DNA of 40,698 nucleotides from CAZVJA01 sp964626885 (lineage in GTDB: Bacteria; Planctomycetota; Planctomycetia; Planctomycetales; Planctomycetaceae): positions 1 to 40,698 of the forward strand of contig CAZVJA010000024.1 of assembly GCA_964626885.1 (NCBI GenBank). Reading direction: 5' to 3'. The position numbers and the translations under genes are program-made. The notes under the pieces are model-generated. The model had not been told where the DNA came from and did not search any database. It was given only the letters and a program-made list of their open reading frames with translations. Positions 26,084-33,574 of the stretch are shown one piece after another (the stretch's first letter is position 1; every line of letters starts with the position of its first letter).

Positions 26084-26372
26084 CCTTTGACCCCCTTCGC
26101 TTAGAGATTTGCGAATTCCAGCGGTGGACGAGGCATTCGCCCGATATCTTCCTCGTCGGCATTCCACCGGTTGCAGACCGCACAAGCTCCTTGCTGGCTG
26201 GTCTTTGCGCTTCGCGGACGGAAGTATTTGCGAAACTGCGTTTCAATGCAAGGCGACTTTAGCTGCTTTGGGTGACAGGACAATCCGGACAGGCAAATCG
26301 ACAGGAAACTGCCATCCAGTCTGCGGATCTTCCCCCCAATTAAAATTCCCGCTAGACTTAACCAGTTTGGGG

Positions 26373-26400
26373 TTTTCAAGACACGCTAACTTCCTATACT
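26373..26400 (+). promoter_or_regulatory. Candidate sigma70-type promoter for the Wlb-like genes
   Basis: TTTTCA (26373-26378) and TATACT (26395-26400) are separated by 16 nt, about 70 nt upstream of the ATG at 26468. It is the best -35/-10 pair in this gap, but planctomycete promoters are poorly defined. Confidence 0.3.
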
Positions 26401-26409
26401 TTGTCAGCT

Positions 26410-26433
26410 TCCGGATGAGGGATCGAATCCGGA
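26410..26433 (+). promoter_or_regulatory. Inverted repeat in the leader of the Wlb-like operon
   Basis: TCCGGAT (26410-26416) and ATCCGGA (26427-26433) flank a 10-nt spacer just after the candidate -10 box. It may be an operator or a 5' leader hairpin. Confidence 0.25.
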
Positions 26434-26467
26434 TCACCCGCAGGCACTCGAACCAGGGAGGGGGGAC

Positions 26468-27493
26468 ATGCCGGCCGACGTGGTCAATTTGGCAATGGTC
26501 GGGCTAGGTGGCTGGGGCAAGTACGTTGTCCGCAGCTTCTGGCAGACAGCCAACTGCCGTTTGTCGTATCTCTGCGACGCCAACCCGCGGACACTCGCGG
26601 ATCAGGTGCGGTACTATCCCGAGGCGTTTCCGACCGACTGCTTCGAGTCCATTTTAAGCGACCATTCGGTCGACGCCGTCGCGCTTGCCACTCCAGCTCC
26701 GACTCACTTCGAATTCGCCAGGCAGGCCTTGCTGGCTGGGAAGCATGTCTTTGTTGAGAAGCCGATGGCCTTGTCGTCGGAGCATGCGGAGCAGCTCGTC
26801 GAGTTGGCCGAAATCTCCGGCCGAAAGTTCATGGTCGGGCACCTGCTTAAATACCACCCCGCCGTCGATTTGATGAAGCAACAAATCGACTCGGGTGCTC
26901 TCGGCGACATTTACTACATGTACTGTCAGCGATTGAATCTCGGAGTCGTGCGGCAAGAAGAGAACGCATTCTGGTCGCTGGCTCCGCACGACATCTCGGT
27001 GATCCTGCATTTGTTCGAGGCGGAGCCGGTCCGCATTGAGGCGAGCGGACAGTCCTTTTTGCAGGAAGGTGTCGAGGACGTCGTCTTCAGCACGCTCCAC
27101 TTTGCCGACGGCCGCGTGGCTCACATTCACGTTTCATGGCTCGACCCGCACAAACGCCGCTCGATGGTGCTCGTCGGCTCCGAGAAGATGCTTGTCTTCG
27201 ACGACACCGAAGCGACCGAAAAAGTCCGCATCTATGATAAGCATGCTTGCGTCGAGGCCGACCCGGCAGGCCAGATGCCGCCGGTCACCGTGCGGCATGG
27301 CGACATCGTGATCCCGAGAATCTCGCAGCGCGAGCCGCTCGCCGTTGAAACGGAACATTTCATCCGCTGCATCCTGGATGACTCGGAGCCGCTGAGCGAC
27401 GCTCGGGACGGTCTGCGGGTTGTCCGCATTCTGGAAACGATCGACCGGCAGTTCCGCCACCGCATGCCGATCCGTTTGCACAAAGCCGCCTGA
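26468..27493 (+). CDS. Gfo/Idh/MocA dehydrogenase, WlbA/WbpB-like
   Basis: A 341-residue NAD-dependent sugar dehydrogenase. The N-terminal Rossmann motif is VGLGGWGKYVVRSF, with DAVALATPAPTHFEFARQALLAGKHVFVEKP carrying the family EKP motif, then a mixed alpha/beta domain with LLKYHPAV and FWSLAPHDISVILHLF. WbpB/WlbA homologues oxidise C3 of UDP-GlcNAc-uronate ahead of transamination; this assignment rests on the following acetyltransferase and aminotransferase in the wlbA-B-C order. The ATG at 26468 has a strong GGGAGGGGGG run upstream. It is divergent from the epimerase gene. A different Gfo/Idh reaction on another sugar remains possible. The 6-dehydrogenase that would supply its substrate is not in the window. 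Confidence 0.88.
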   Translation: MPADVVNLAMVGLGGWGKYVVRSFWQTANCRLSYLCDANPRTLADQVRYYPEAFPTDCFESILSDHSVDAVALATPAPTHFEFARQALLAGKHVFVEKPMALSSEHAEQLVELAEISGRKFMVGHLLKYHPAVDLMKQQIDSGALGDIYYMYCQRLNLGVVRQEENAFWSLAPHDISVILHLFEAEPVRIEASGQSFLQEGVEDVVFSTLHFADGRVAHIHVSWLDPHKRRSMVLVGSEKMLVFDDTEATEKVRIYDKHACVEADPAGQMPPVTVRHGDIVIPRISQREPLAVETEHFIRCILDDSEPLSDARDGLRVVRILETIDRQFRHRMPIRLHKAA

Positions 27494-27516
27494 CGGGGCC
27501 GCGCGAGAGGAAGACC

Positions 27517-28131
27517 ATGCCGGGGGGAACAAGCATCGCAGCCAGCAAAGAACGCTTCGTGCACGAATCGTCCTATGTGGACGAGGGGGCCGAGGTCGGT
27601 GAAGGAACTCGGATCTGGCATTTTTGCCATATCGCCCCGGGAGCTCGTATCGGCTGCGAGTGCCGCATCGGCCAAAACGTGTTTGTGGCGGGCGGTGTGC
27701 AGATCGGCGACCACGTCAAGATTCAAAACAATGTCTCGGTCTACGAAGGAGTCGTGCTCGAAGACTATGTCTTCTGCGGGCCGAGCATGGTCTTCACGAA
27801 CGTTCGTACCCCCCGCTCCGCTTTTCCGCGCAATTCATCGAGCGACTTTCACACGACACGCGTCAAGCATGGTGCGTCGATCGGCGCCAATGCGACCGTG
27901 GTGTGCGGAGTGACGATCGGAGCCTGGGCCTTCATCGCCGCCGGAGCCGTCGTCACCACCGATGTTCCCGATTATGCCCTGATGGCCGGCGTCCCTGCTC
28001 GAAGAATCGGCTGGGCTTGTGAATGCGGCCTCACCCTGACTTTCAACGGGGAGCAGGCACGATGTGCCGAATGCGGACGCGGCTATCAAAAGTGCGACGA
28101 CACCCAAGTGAGATGCGTCATCCCAACATGA
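27517..28131 (+). CDS. Left-handed beta-helix sugar N-acetyltransferase, WlbB/WbpD-like
   Basis: A 204-residue acetyl-CoA-dependent acyltransferase of the hexapeptide-repeat trimer type. The beta-helix coils run from about residue 20 to 160, with isoleucine/valine-rich hexads such as IGQNVFVAGGVQIGDHVKIQ. NNVSVYEGVVLEDYVFCGPSMVFTNVRTPRSAFPR is the loop typical of UDP-3-amino-GlcNAcA N-acetyltransferases. A C-terminal zinc-ribbon-like tail has paired cysteines (Cys168, Cys170, Cys183, Cys186), which the WlbB/WbpD group shares. GAGGAAG sits just before the ATG at 27517. Expected role: acetylation of the 3-amino group of UDP-2-acetamido-3-amino-glucuronate after the aminotransferase step. Its position between the dehydrogenase and aminotransferase genes supports this well. 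Confidence 0.9.
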   Translation: MPGGTSIAASKERFVHESSYVDEGAEVGEGTRIWHFCHIAPGARIGCECRIGQNVFVAGGVQIGDHVKIQNNVSVYEGVVLEDYVFCGPSMVFTNVRTPRSAFPRNSSSDFHTTRVKHGASIGANATVVCGVTIGAWAFIAAGAVVTTDVPDYALMAGVPARRIGWACECGLTLTFNGEQARCAECGRGYQKCDDTQVRCVIPT

Positions 28132-28144
28132 AACGGACCCTTTG

Positions 28145-29359
28145 ATGAGCACTCTTGCCTCGCAACGAACGATCCCTTCCCCACGGGCTCACGTCCCCCC
28201 ATCGGGTCACATTTCAAACAGTATGAAATCTTCAGATTCGTGCTCGACACAACCTCCGATGGCCGGGCCGAACGTTCCGATTCTCGATCTCACGCATGAA
28301 ATCGATTCCCTCTGGGACGAACTTCAAGCGGCGATTCGCGAAGTCGTTCGCTCCGGGCAGTTCATCCTCGGCCCGCAAGTGCGCGCGTTCGAGGAGGAAG
28401 CCGCTCGGTACCTTGGCGCTGAATACGCTGTCGGTTGCAATTCCGGAACCGACGCCCTCATCATCGCGCTGCGGGCGCTGGGCATCGGTCCTGGGGATGA
28501 CGTGTTGACGACGTCGTTCACCTTCTTTGCGACCGCCGAAGCGATCAGCAGCGTCGGGGCCCGGCCGGTCTTTGTCGACATTGAACCTGACTCGTTCAAC
28601 ATCGACCCTTCACGACTCGAAGCCGCCATCACGCCAAGCACAAAAGCCATCGTGCCCGTTCACCTCTTCGGCCACGCAGCTGACATGGATGCGATTCGCG
28701 ACGTCGCCAGCCGGCACGGTCTTAAAATCATCGAAGACGCGGCACAGGCATTCGGTGCCACTTATCGTGGACAGAAAGTCGGAACCCTCGGTGCGGTCGG
28801 TGCATTCTCATTTTTCCCCTCCAAAAATCTCGGCGCGTTCGGCGACGGGGGGTTAATTGTGACCAACGATCCGCGAGCCGCGGAGAGGGCTCGCCTGTTG
28901 AGGACGCATGGCTCGCAGAAGAAGTATCAAAACGAGATGCTCGGTTACAATTCGCGGCTGGATGAAATTCAGGCGGCCGTGTTGCGAGTCAAACTGCCGC
29001 ATATCGACGACTGGAACGCGGGCCGGCAGCGGGCCTCGCTCACGTATGAACGCCTGCTGGCCGACGTCTCCTGGATCAAAACTCCGCCCTCGGCCGATTT
29101 CGCGGGACACGTGTTTCATCAATACACTGTTCGCATCGTGGGACGCGACCGGGACGAAGTGCGCCACCGACTGGAAGAACGCGGAATTGGCTCAATGGTC
29201 TACTACCCCGTTCCGGTGCATCGCCTACCGGTTTATGTCACGGAACCATGGCAGCTCCCGATCACGGAGCAGGCGGCATGCGAGGTCTTGAGCCTGCCCA
29301 TCGGCTGGAATCTTTCCGACGAAACGATTTGTCGCGTGGTCGACGCACTGGTGTCGTGA
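28145..29359 (+). CDS. DegT/DnrJ aminotransferase, WlbC/WbpE-like
   Basis: A 404-residue PLP aminotransferase. The Schiff-base lysine is Lys227 (FFPSKNLGAFGDGG), with IIEDAAQAFGA for the PLP Asp and VGCNSGTDALIIAL for the phosphate loop; SKNLGAFGDGG is characteristic of the WbpE/WlbC/FdtB type acting at C3. The N-terminal 40 residues are Ser/Pro-rich and not part of the fold, so a downstream ATG at 28259 (MAGPNVPILDL) may be the true start. The ATG at 28145 has only a weak GGA upstream. The gene starts 13 nt after the acetyltransferase gene ends, and the Gfo/Idh gene follows after 21 nt. It would transaminate the 3-keto sugar made by the WlbA-like enzyme. Confidence 0.91.
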   Translation: MSTLASQRTIPSPRAHVPPSGHISNSMKSSDSCSTQPPMAGPNVPILDLTHEIDSLWDELQAAIREVVRSGQFILGPQVRAFEEEAARYLGAEYAVGCNSGTDALIIALRALGIGPGDDVLTTSFTFFATAEAISSVGARPVFVDIEPDSFNIDPSRLEAAITPSTKAIVPVHLFGHAADMDAIRDVASRHGLKIIEDAAQAFGATYRGQKVGTLGAVGAFSFFPSKNLGAFGDGGLIVTNDPRAAERARLLRTHGSQKKYQNEMLGYNSRLDEIQAAVLRVKLPHIDDWNAGRQRASLTYERLLADVSWIKTPPSADFAGHVFHQYTVRIVGRDRDEVRHRLEERGIGSMVYYPVPVHRLPVYVTEPWQLPITEQAACEVLSLPIGWNLSDETICRVVDALVS

Positions 29360-29380
29360 ACTTGGTACATTGAAGCGACT

Positions 29381-30382
29381 ATGACACCACGTCGCAAAGT
29401 ACTCGTTGTCGGAGCCGGCTCGATCGGCGCCCGGCATGTCCGCTGCTTCCAGAAGACCGGCCGCACCGACGTCGTCCTCTGTGAAATCAACCCAACGCTG
29501 CGAGCGCAGGTTGCCGCGGAATACCAACTGACAGCAACTTTCGGAGACTTGGACGAAGCAATCTCCGCCGGAGCGGATTGCGCGGTCATTTGCACTCCCG
29601 CAAACTTGCACGTATCGATGGCCAAGAGCCTCGCGCGAGCCGGCATGCACTTGCTCATCGAAAAGCCGTTGAGCACCTCCACCGACGGCATTGATGATCT
29701 TATCACTCTGTGCCGCGAACAGCGCCTTGTTGCCAGCGTGGCCTATGTGTATCGCGCCCATCCGGTCTTCGCGGCGATGCGGCAGGCGATTCGAGCAGGA
29801 CGGTTCGGCAAGCCGGTGCAGGTGGTGATGACCGGTGGCCAGCACTTTCCGTTCTATCGTCCCGCCTACCGGGAGATTTACTACAAGGACCGCGCGACCG
29901 GCGGCGGCGCGATTCAGGACGCCCTGACCCACATCGTCAACGCCGTCGAGTGGATCGTCGGCCCAATCACCGAACTCGCGGCCGACGCCGACCATCAGAT
30001 CCTCGAAGGAGTGACTGTTGAAGACACGGTGCATGTCATCGCACGACACGGAAGCATTCAAGCGTCCTACAGTTTGAACCAATATCAGGCTCCCAATGAG
30101 ACAATCATCACGTTCATCTGCGAACAGGGCACCGCCCGCTTCGAAATGCATCGGCACGCCTGGAAGTCGCAAACACGCCCCGACAGTGACTGGCAGCTCG
30201 AAGAGGAGCGATCGCTGGAACGAGACGAACTGTTCATCGCGCAGGCGAACGCCTTTCTCGACGCGGTCGATGGGGTTTGCCTCCCCGCTTGTCCTATTGA
30301 CGAAGCGTTGCAGACTTTGCGGGTCAATCTGGCGATTCTCCAAGCAGCCGACACACATACGTGGCAGAAGGTCGCGAACTGA
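29381..30382 (+). CDS. Gfo/Idh/MocA-family oxidoreductase
   Basis: A 333-residue NAD(P)-dependent enzyme with VVGAGSIGARHVRCFQKTG as dinucleotide motif and LLIEKPLSTS as the EKP motif. The C-terminal domain includes TGGGAIQDALTHIVNAVEWIVGP, where His and Asp fit the catalytic pattern. It is not a near-copy of the Gfo/Idh at 26468: the Rossmann start and substrate domain differ. Only 3 nt separate it from the SDR gene, so the two are probably co-translated. A dehydrogenase-plus-SDR pair commonly oxidises and re-reduces a sugar carbon to change its configuration; this is inference. Substrate unknown. Confidence 0.88.
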   Translation: MTPRRKVLVVGAGSIGARHVRCFQKTGRTDVVLCEINPTLRAQVAAEYQLTATFGDLDEAISAGADCAVICTPANLHVSMAKSLARAGMHLLIEKPLSTSTDGIDDLITLCREQRLVASVAYVYRAHPVFAAMRQAIRAGRFGKPVQVVMTGGQHFPFYRPAYREIYYKDRATGGGAIQDALTHIVNAVEWIVGPITELAADADHQILEGVTVEDTVHVIARHGSIQASYSLNQYQAPNETIITFICEQGTARFEMHRHAWKSQTRPDSDWQLEEERSLERDELFIAQANAFLDAVDGVCLPACPIDEALQTLRVNLAILQAADTHTWQKVAN

Positions 30383-30385
30383 TCG

Positions 30386-31189
30386 ATGAGCACCACCATG
30401 AGCAAAACCGTGCAGCAACTGTTCGACCTTAACGGCCGGGTGGCCCTCGTCACCGGCGGTACTGGTTTTCTCGGCACAGCGATTTCGCAGGCGCTCGCGG
30501 AAGCAGGAGCGCGCGTCGTCATTTCCAGCCGCGAACGGGACCGCGCCGAATCCGCCGCGGCGAAACTTCCATCCCCCGGCGGAGCAACACATCTCGGCGT
30601 TGAACTCGATCACATGGACGAGCCGACACTGCACCGCGGATTCGACGAAGCGGTGACGCGCGCCGGGCAGGTCGACATTCTCATCAACAACGGCCATGAG
30701 GCGCTGGGAGCCGACTGGTCGAACGTCACGTACGACCAGTTCGCACGACACCTCGCCAACGCGGCCGGATATTTCACACTCTCACGACGGCTGCGCGATC
30801 ATCTGCTCGAACGCAAAGCCCCGGGCAGCATTGTGATGCTCGGTTCGATGTACGGTGTCGTCGGTTCCTATCCTGAGGCCTATGCCGATATCTGCAATGC
30901 CAGCCCGGTCGCCTACCACACCCTCAAAGGGGGCATCGTCCATATGACTCGGCATCTCGCCGTCTACTGGGCGAAGGACCGCATCCGTGTGAACTGCCTC
31001 AGTCCCGGTCCATTCCCAAACGAAAAAGCTCCCCGCCAAATGGTCGATCGGCTCTGCAAAAAGAGCCCGATGGGACGGATGGGAGAACCGGGCGAACTCA
31101 AGGGGGCAGTCCTGTTGCTCGCCAGCGATGCCGGCAGCTACATCACGGGCCAGAACCTGCTTGTCGACGGCGGCTGGACGGCGTGGTGA
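30386..31189 (+). CDS. SDR-family oxidoreductase
   Basis: A 267-residue classical short-chain dehydrogenase. Seen are the TGGTGFLG cofactor motif (residues 23-30), INNGHEALG for the NNAG motif in altered form, IVMLGSMYGVVG for the catalytic Ser region, and Tyr177 and Lys181 in YHTLK. RVNCLSPGPFP and GSYITGQNLLVDGGW are the usual C-terminal motifs. It starts 3 nt after the Gfo/Idh gene and ends the plus-strand sugar series. The altered NNGHEA in place of NNAG may affect the proton relay but is seen in other SDRs. It is convergent with the ABC transporter gene, with a 78-nt gap. It may reduce the keto-sugar produced by its neighbour. Confidence 0.88.
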   Translation: MSTTMSKTVQQLFDLNGRVALVTGGTGFLGTAISQALAEAGARVVISSRERDRAESAAAKLPSPGGATHLGVELDHMDEPTLHRGFDEAVTRAGQVDILINNGHEALGADWSNVTYDQFARHLANAAGYFTLSRRLRDHLLERKAPGSIVMLGSMYGVVGSYPEAYADICNASPVAYHTLKGGIVHMTRHLAVYWAKDRIRVNCLSPGPFPNEKAPRQMVDRLCKKSPMGRMGEPGELKGAVLLLASDAGSYITGQNLLVDGGWTAW

Positions 31190-31192
31190 CGA

Positions 31193-31232
31193 AAGCTGTC
31201 AGCTTGCAGCGGTCAGCAATCGGTTATCAGCA
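31193..31232 (+). repeat. TCAGC-rich intergenic repeat tract
   Basis: The gap between the SDR and ABC genes holds spaced TCAGC copies (GTCAGC, GTCAGC, ATCAGC, each about 8 nt apart). It is not coding. It is one of several low-complexity families confined to the gaps. Confidence 0.4.
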
Positions 31233-31253
31233 TGAAAGCCGTGTGCCAAAACT

Positions 31254-31267
31254 GTGGACAAGTCCAC
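31254..31267 (-). terminator. Palindrome just after the ABC transporter stop
   Basis: GTGGAC-AA-GTCCAC is a perfect 6-bp inverted repeat touching the stop codon of the ABC gene (31268), in the convergent gap. There is no U-tract; a weak bidirectional terminator is possible. Confidence 0.25.
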
Positions 31268-33574
31268 TCAACCAAGCTGCTTTCGGAACCTTGCCAGGCT
31301 GAGTGAGAAGATCACCGCAGTGCAGAGAGCCAGCCCCGCAATGTGCGGGAGAAGGTCGAAGAAATCCGCCCCCCGGAGCACCAGCCCGCGCAGAATCTCC
31401 AGAAAATAGGTGACCGGAATCACGAACGTCACTAGATAGATCGGCAGCGGCATCTGCGCACGCGGAAAGACGAAACCCGAGAGCAGCACCGACGGCAGCA
31501 TGATCAGAAACGCGAATTGAATCGCCTGCAACTGCGTACTCGCGAGCGTTGAGACGAGCATTCCCAGTCCGAGTGCGCAAACCAGGAACAACATCGCCAA
31601 GAGCATCAGCAGAACCAGATTCCCGTTGATCGGCACGCCGAACACGTAGACCATCACCGTCAGCACGATCAAGGTTTCGACAAACCCGATGCAGGCATAT
31701 GGCATCAGCTTTCCAAGGAGCAACCCCGCTTTTCCCACCGGCGTGACGAACAGTTGCTCCAGTGTGCCGAGTTCTCGCTCCCGGACGATCGCAAACGACG
31801 TCAGAAACAGCGTGACTAATTGCAGAATGATCCCCACCAGCCCCGGAACGAAGAAGTGCGAGCTTTCGAGGTCGGGATTGTAGAGCAGCCGGGGGCGCAT
31901 CTCGATCGGCAAAGCCGCCCGCCCGGTGGCATTCCGCGCCGGGACGGTCGGCAGCTGTTCGCCGAAGTTCCGCGCAATGCCGATCGACAGATTGATCCCC
32001 AGCAGATTCGTGGTGTTGAGCGCGGTTGTCGCGACCTGCGAGTCGCTGCCGTCGATTAGAACCTGCACCTGCGTCTGTTCGCCGCGCACCAGCCGGTCGG
32101 TGTAATCGGGGGGAATCCGCACGCCGACTTTCGCTTCGCCCGACGTGATCGCCCTGCGAAACGAGTCTTCGTCGAAGACACGGCCGACGATCTCAAACGT
32201 CCGCGTGTTCGCGAACGCCTCGCGTAATTCGCGGGCCGGTCCGCGCCCGTCGAGGTCGTAGACGATAGTTGGAATGTTTTCGACCTCCATGTCGATCGCG
32301 TAGCCGAAGATCGTCATCTGTAACACCGGCACGATGAACATGAAAATCAGCGTCGAGCGTTCGCGGCGGATGTGCGAAAACTCCTTGAGCAGAATGGCTG
32401 GGAAGCCCCACATGGGGCGCTGTTTGGCAACAAGTCGTCTAAGTGGCGAGCGCAATTCAGCCGCCTCTTGGCCCGCTTCCTCATCGATCAACTCTCCCTC
32501 GGAGGTATCTACATCTGCGGTCGGATCCTTCGGCCGCAGGTCTTCGTGAGCAGTGATCCCCTGCCGATCGGATTCGTCCCTCGATTTCTCCGCAGAACGA
32601 TCGGTCACGTTGCGGGTTCGTTCGATTCGCCCTTGTTCCGCCGCGCGGCTGAGGGTCACAAACACATCTTCCAGCGTCGGTGCGATCGGCCGCACCTCGA
32701 CATTCTTTGCGGTCAGGCCGAGACGGCGAATCAGTTCCGGCTCCGGCAACGAGTCCGCGGTCAAGACGTGAATCGCCTGACCGAACAACGTTGCATCGCG
32801 GACTTCGCTCATTGTGCGGAGCTTCGCCAGCGATTCAGCCGGTGACGGAACTTCGAGTTCCAGCCGCCGGGTGCCCGCCGGCGTCACCTCCGGCAATTGC
32901 TTCAAGTCATCCGGCTTGCCGCAGACGATGAGCTTCGACGAATAAATGTACCCGACATCGGTGCAGCGCTCCGCCTCGTCCATGTAGTGCGTAGTGACGA
33001 ACAGTGTCACGCCGCGCCCGGCCAGTTCAAACAACAGATCCCACAGGTCGCGTCGCGCGACCGGGTCGATCCCCGCCGTCGGCTCGTCGAGAAAGACCAC
33101 TTCGGGCTCGTGGATGAGCGCGCAGGCCAATGCCAGTCGCTGCTTCCATCCGCCGGAGAGGGTTCCCGCCAACTGGTCGAGGTTTACCCGTTCGCCGAGC
33201 GCCGTAAGCTTGAGCACATCCCGCGTCCTCTCGGCCAGCCGCATCGTGCTCAATCCATAAATGCGGCCATAAAAATCGATGTTCTCGCGGACGCTCAGAT
33301 CGGAATAGAGACTGAACTTCTGCGACATGTAGCCGATGCGCCGCTTGATGCTTTCCGCTTCTTGTTCGACGTCATGTCCGAGGACCGACGCCCGTCCTTC
33401 CGACGGCGCGAGCACGCCGCACAGCATGCGGATGATCGTCGATTTGCCGCTGCCATTGGGGCCCAGCAGTCCGAAGATCGCGCCGCGCCGCACCTCGAAG
33501 CTGACGTCGTCGACGGCCACCAGCGTGCCGAACCTGCGACCAAGGTGTTCGACGCGGATCGCCGGTTCGCTCAT
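31268..33574 (-). CDS. ABC transporter: ATPase fused to ABC-2 type permease
   Basis: A 768-residue fusion. The ATPase half (about 1-310) has Walker A GPNGSGKST (38-46, Lys44), Q-loop Gln85, signature LSGGWKQR (139-146), Walker B VVFLDEPTAGID (159-170) and H-loop His196. A charged, acidic linker runs about 316-388. The permease half (about 389-768) begins FPAILLKEFSHIRRERSTLI and has one helix, a large periplasmic domain and five further helices, as in YbhS/YhhJ-like export permeases. It starts inside the end of the HlyD-type gene (ATGA overlap). In relatives, YbhF and YbhS/R are separate proteins; here one chain carries one ATPase and one permease, so it probably works as a homodimer. It likely expels hydrophobic compounds or assembles envelope lipid. 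Substrate unknown. Confidence 0.9.
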   Translation of the reverse strand: MSEPAIRVEHLGRRFGTLVAVDDVSFEVRRGAIFGLLGPNGSGKSTIIRMLCGVLAPSEGRASVLGHDVEQEAESIKRRIGYMSQKFSLYSDLSVRENIDFYGRIYGLSTMRLAERTRDVLKLTALGERVNLDQLAGTLSGGWKQRLALACALIHEPEVVFLDEPTAGIDPVARRDLWDLLFELAGRGVTLFVTTHYMDEAERCTDVGYIYSSKLIVCGKPDDLKQLPEVTPAGTRRLELEVPSPAESLAKLRTMSEVRDATLFGQAIHVLTADSLPEPELIRRLGLTAKNVEVRPIAPTLEDVFVTLSRAAEQGRIERTRNVTDRSAEKSRDESDRQGITAHEDLRPKDPTADVDTSEGELIDEEAGQEAAELRSPLRRLVAKQRPMWGFPAILLKEFSHIRRERSTLIFMFIVPVLQMTIFGYAIDMEVENIPTIVYDLDGRGPARELREAFANTRTFEIVGRVFDEDSFRRAITSGEAKVGVRIPPDYTDRLVRGEQTQVQVLIDGSDSQVATTALNTTNLLGINLSIGIARNFGEQLPTVPARNATGRAALPIEMRPRLLYNPDLESSHFFVPGLVGIILQLVTLFLTSFAIVRERELGTLEQLFVTPVGKAGLLLGKLMPYACIGFVETLIVLTVMVYVFGVPINGNLVLLMLLAMLFLVCALGLGMLVSTLASTQLQAIQFAFLIMLPSVLLSGFVFPRAQMPLPIYLVTFVIPVTYFLEILRGLVLRGADFFDLLPHIAGLALCTAVIFSLSLARFRKQLG

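Larger units (their letters stand above)
26084..26467. other. Divergent intergenic region with candidate promoters
   Basis: This 384-nt gap separates the two sugar operons and must hold promoters for both directions. It contains a possible hairpin at 26228-26251 (TTGC-GAAAC / GTTTC-GCAA with a 3-nt bulge), a sigma70-like pair at 26373-26400 and an inverted repeat at 26410-26433. I saw no good minus-strand promoter match. Confidence 0.5.
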
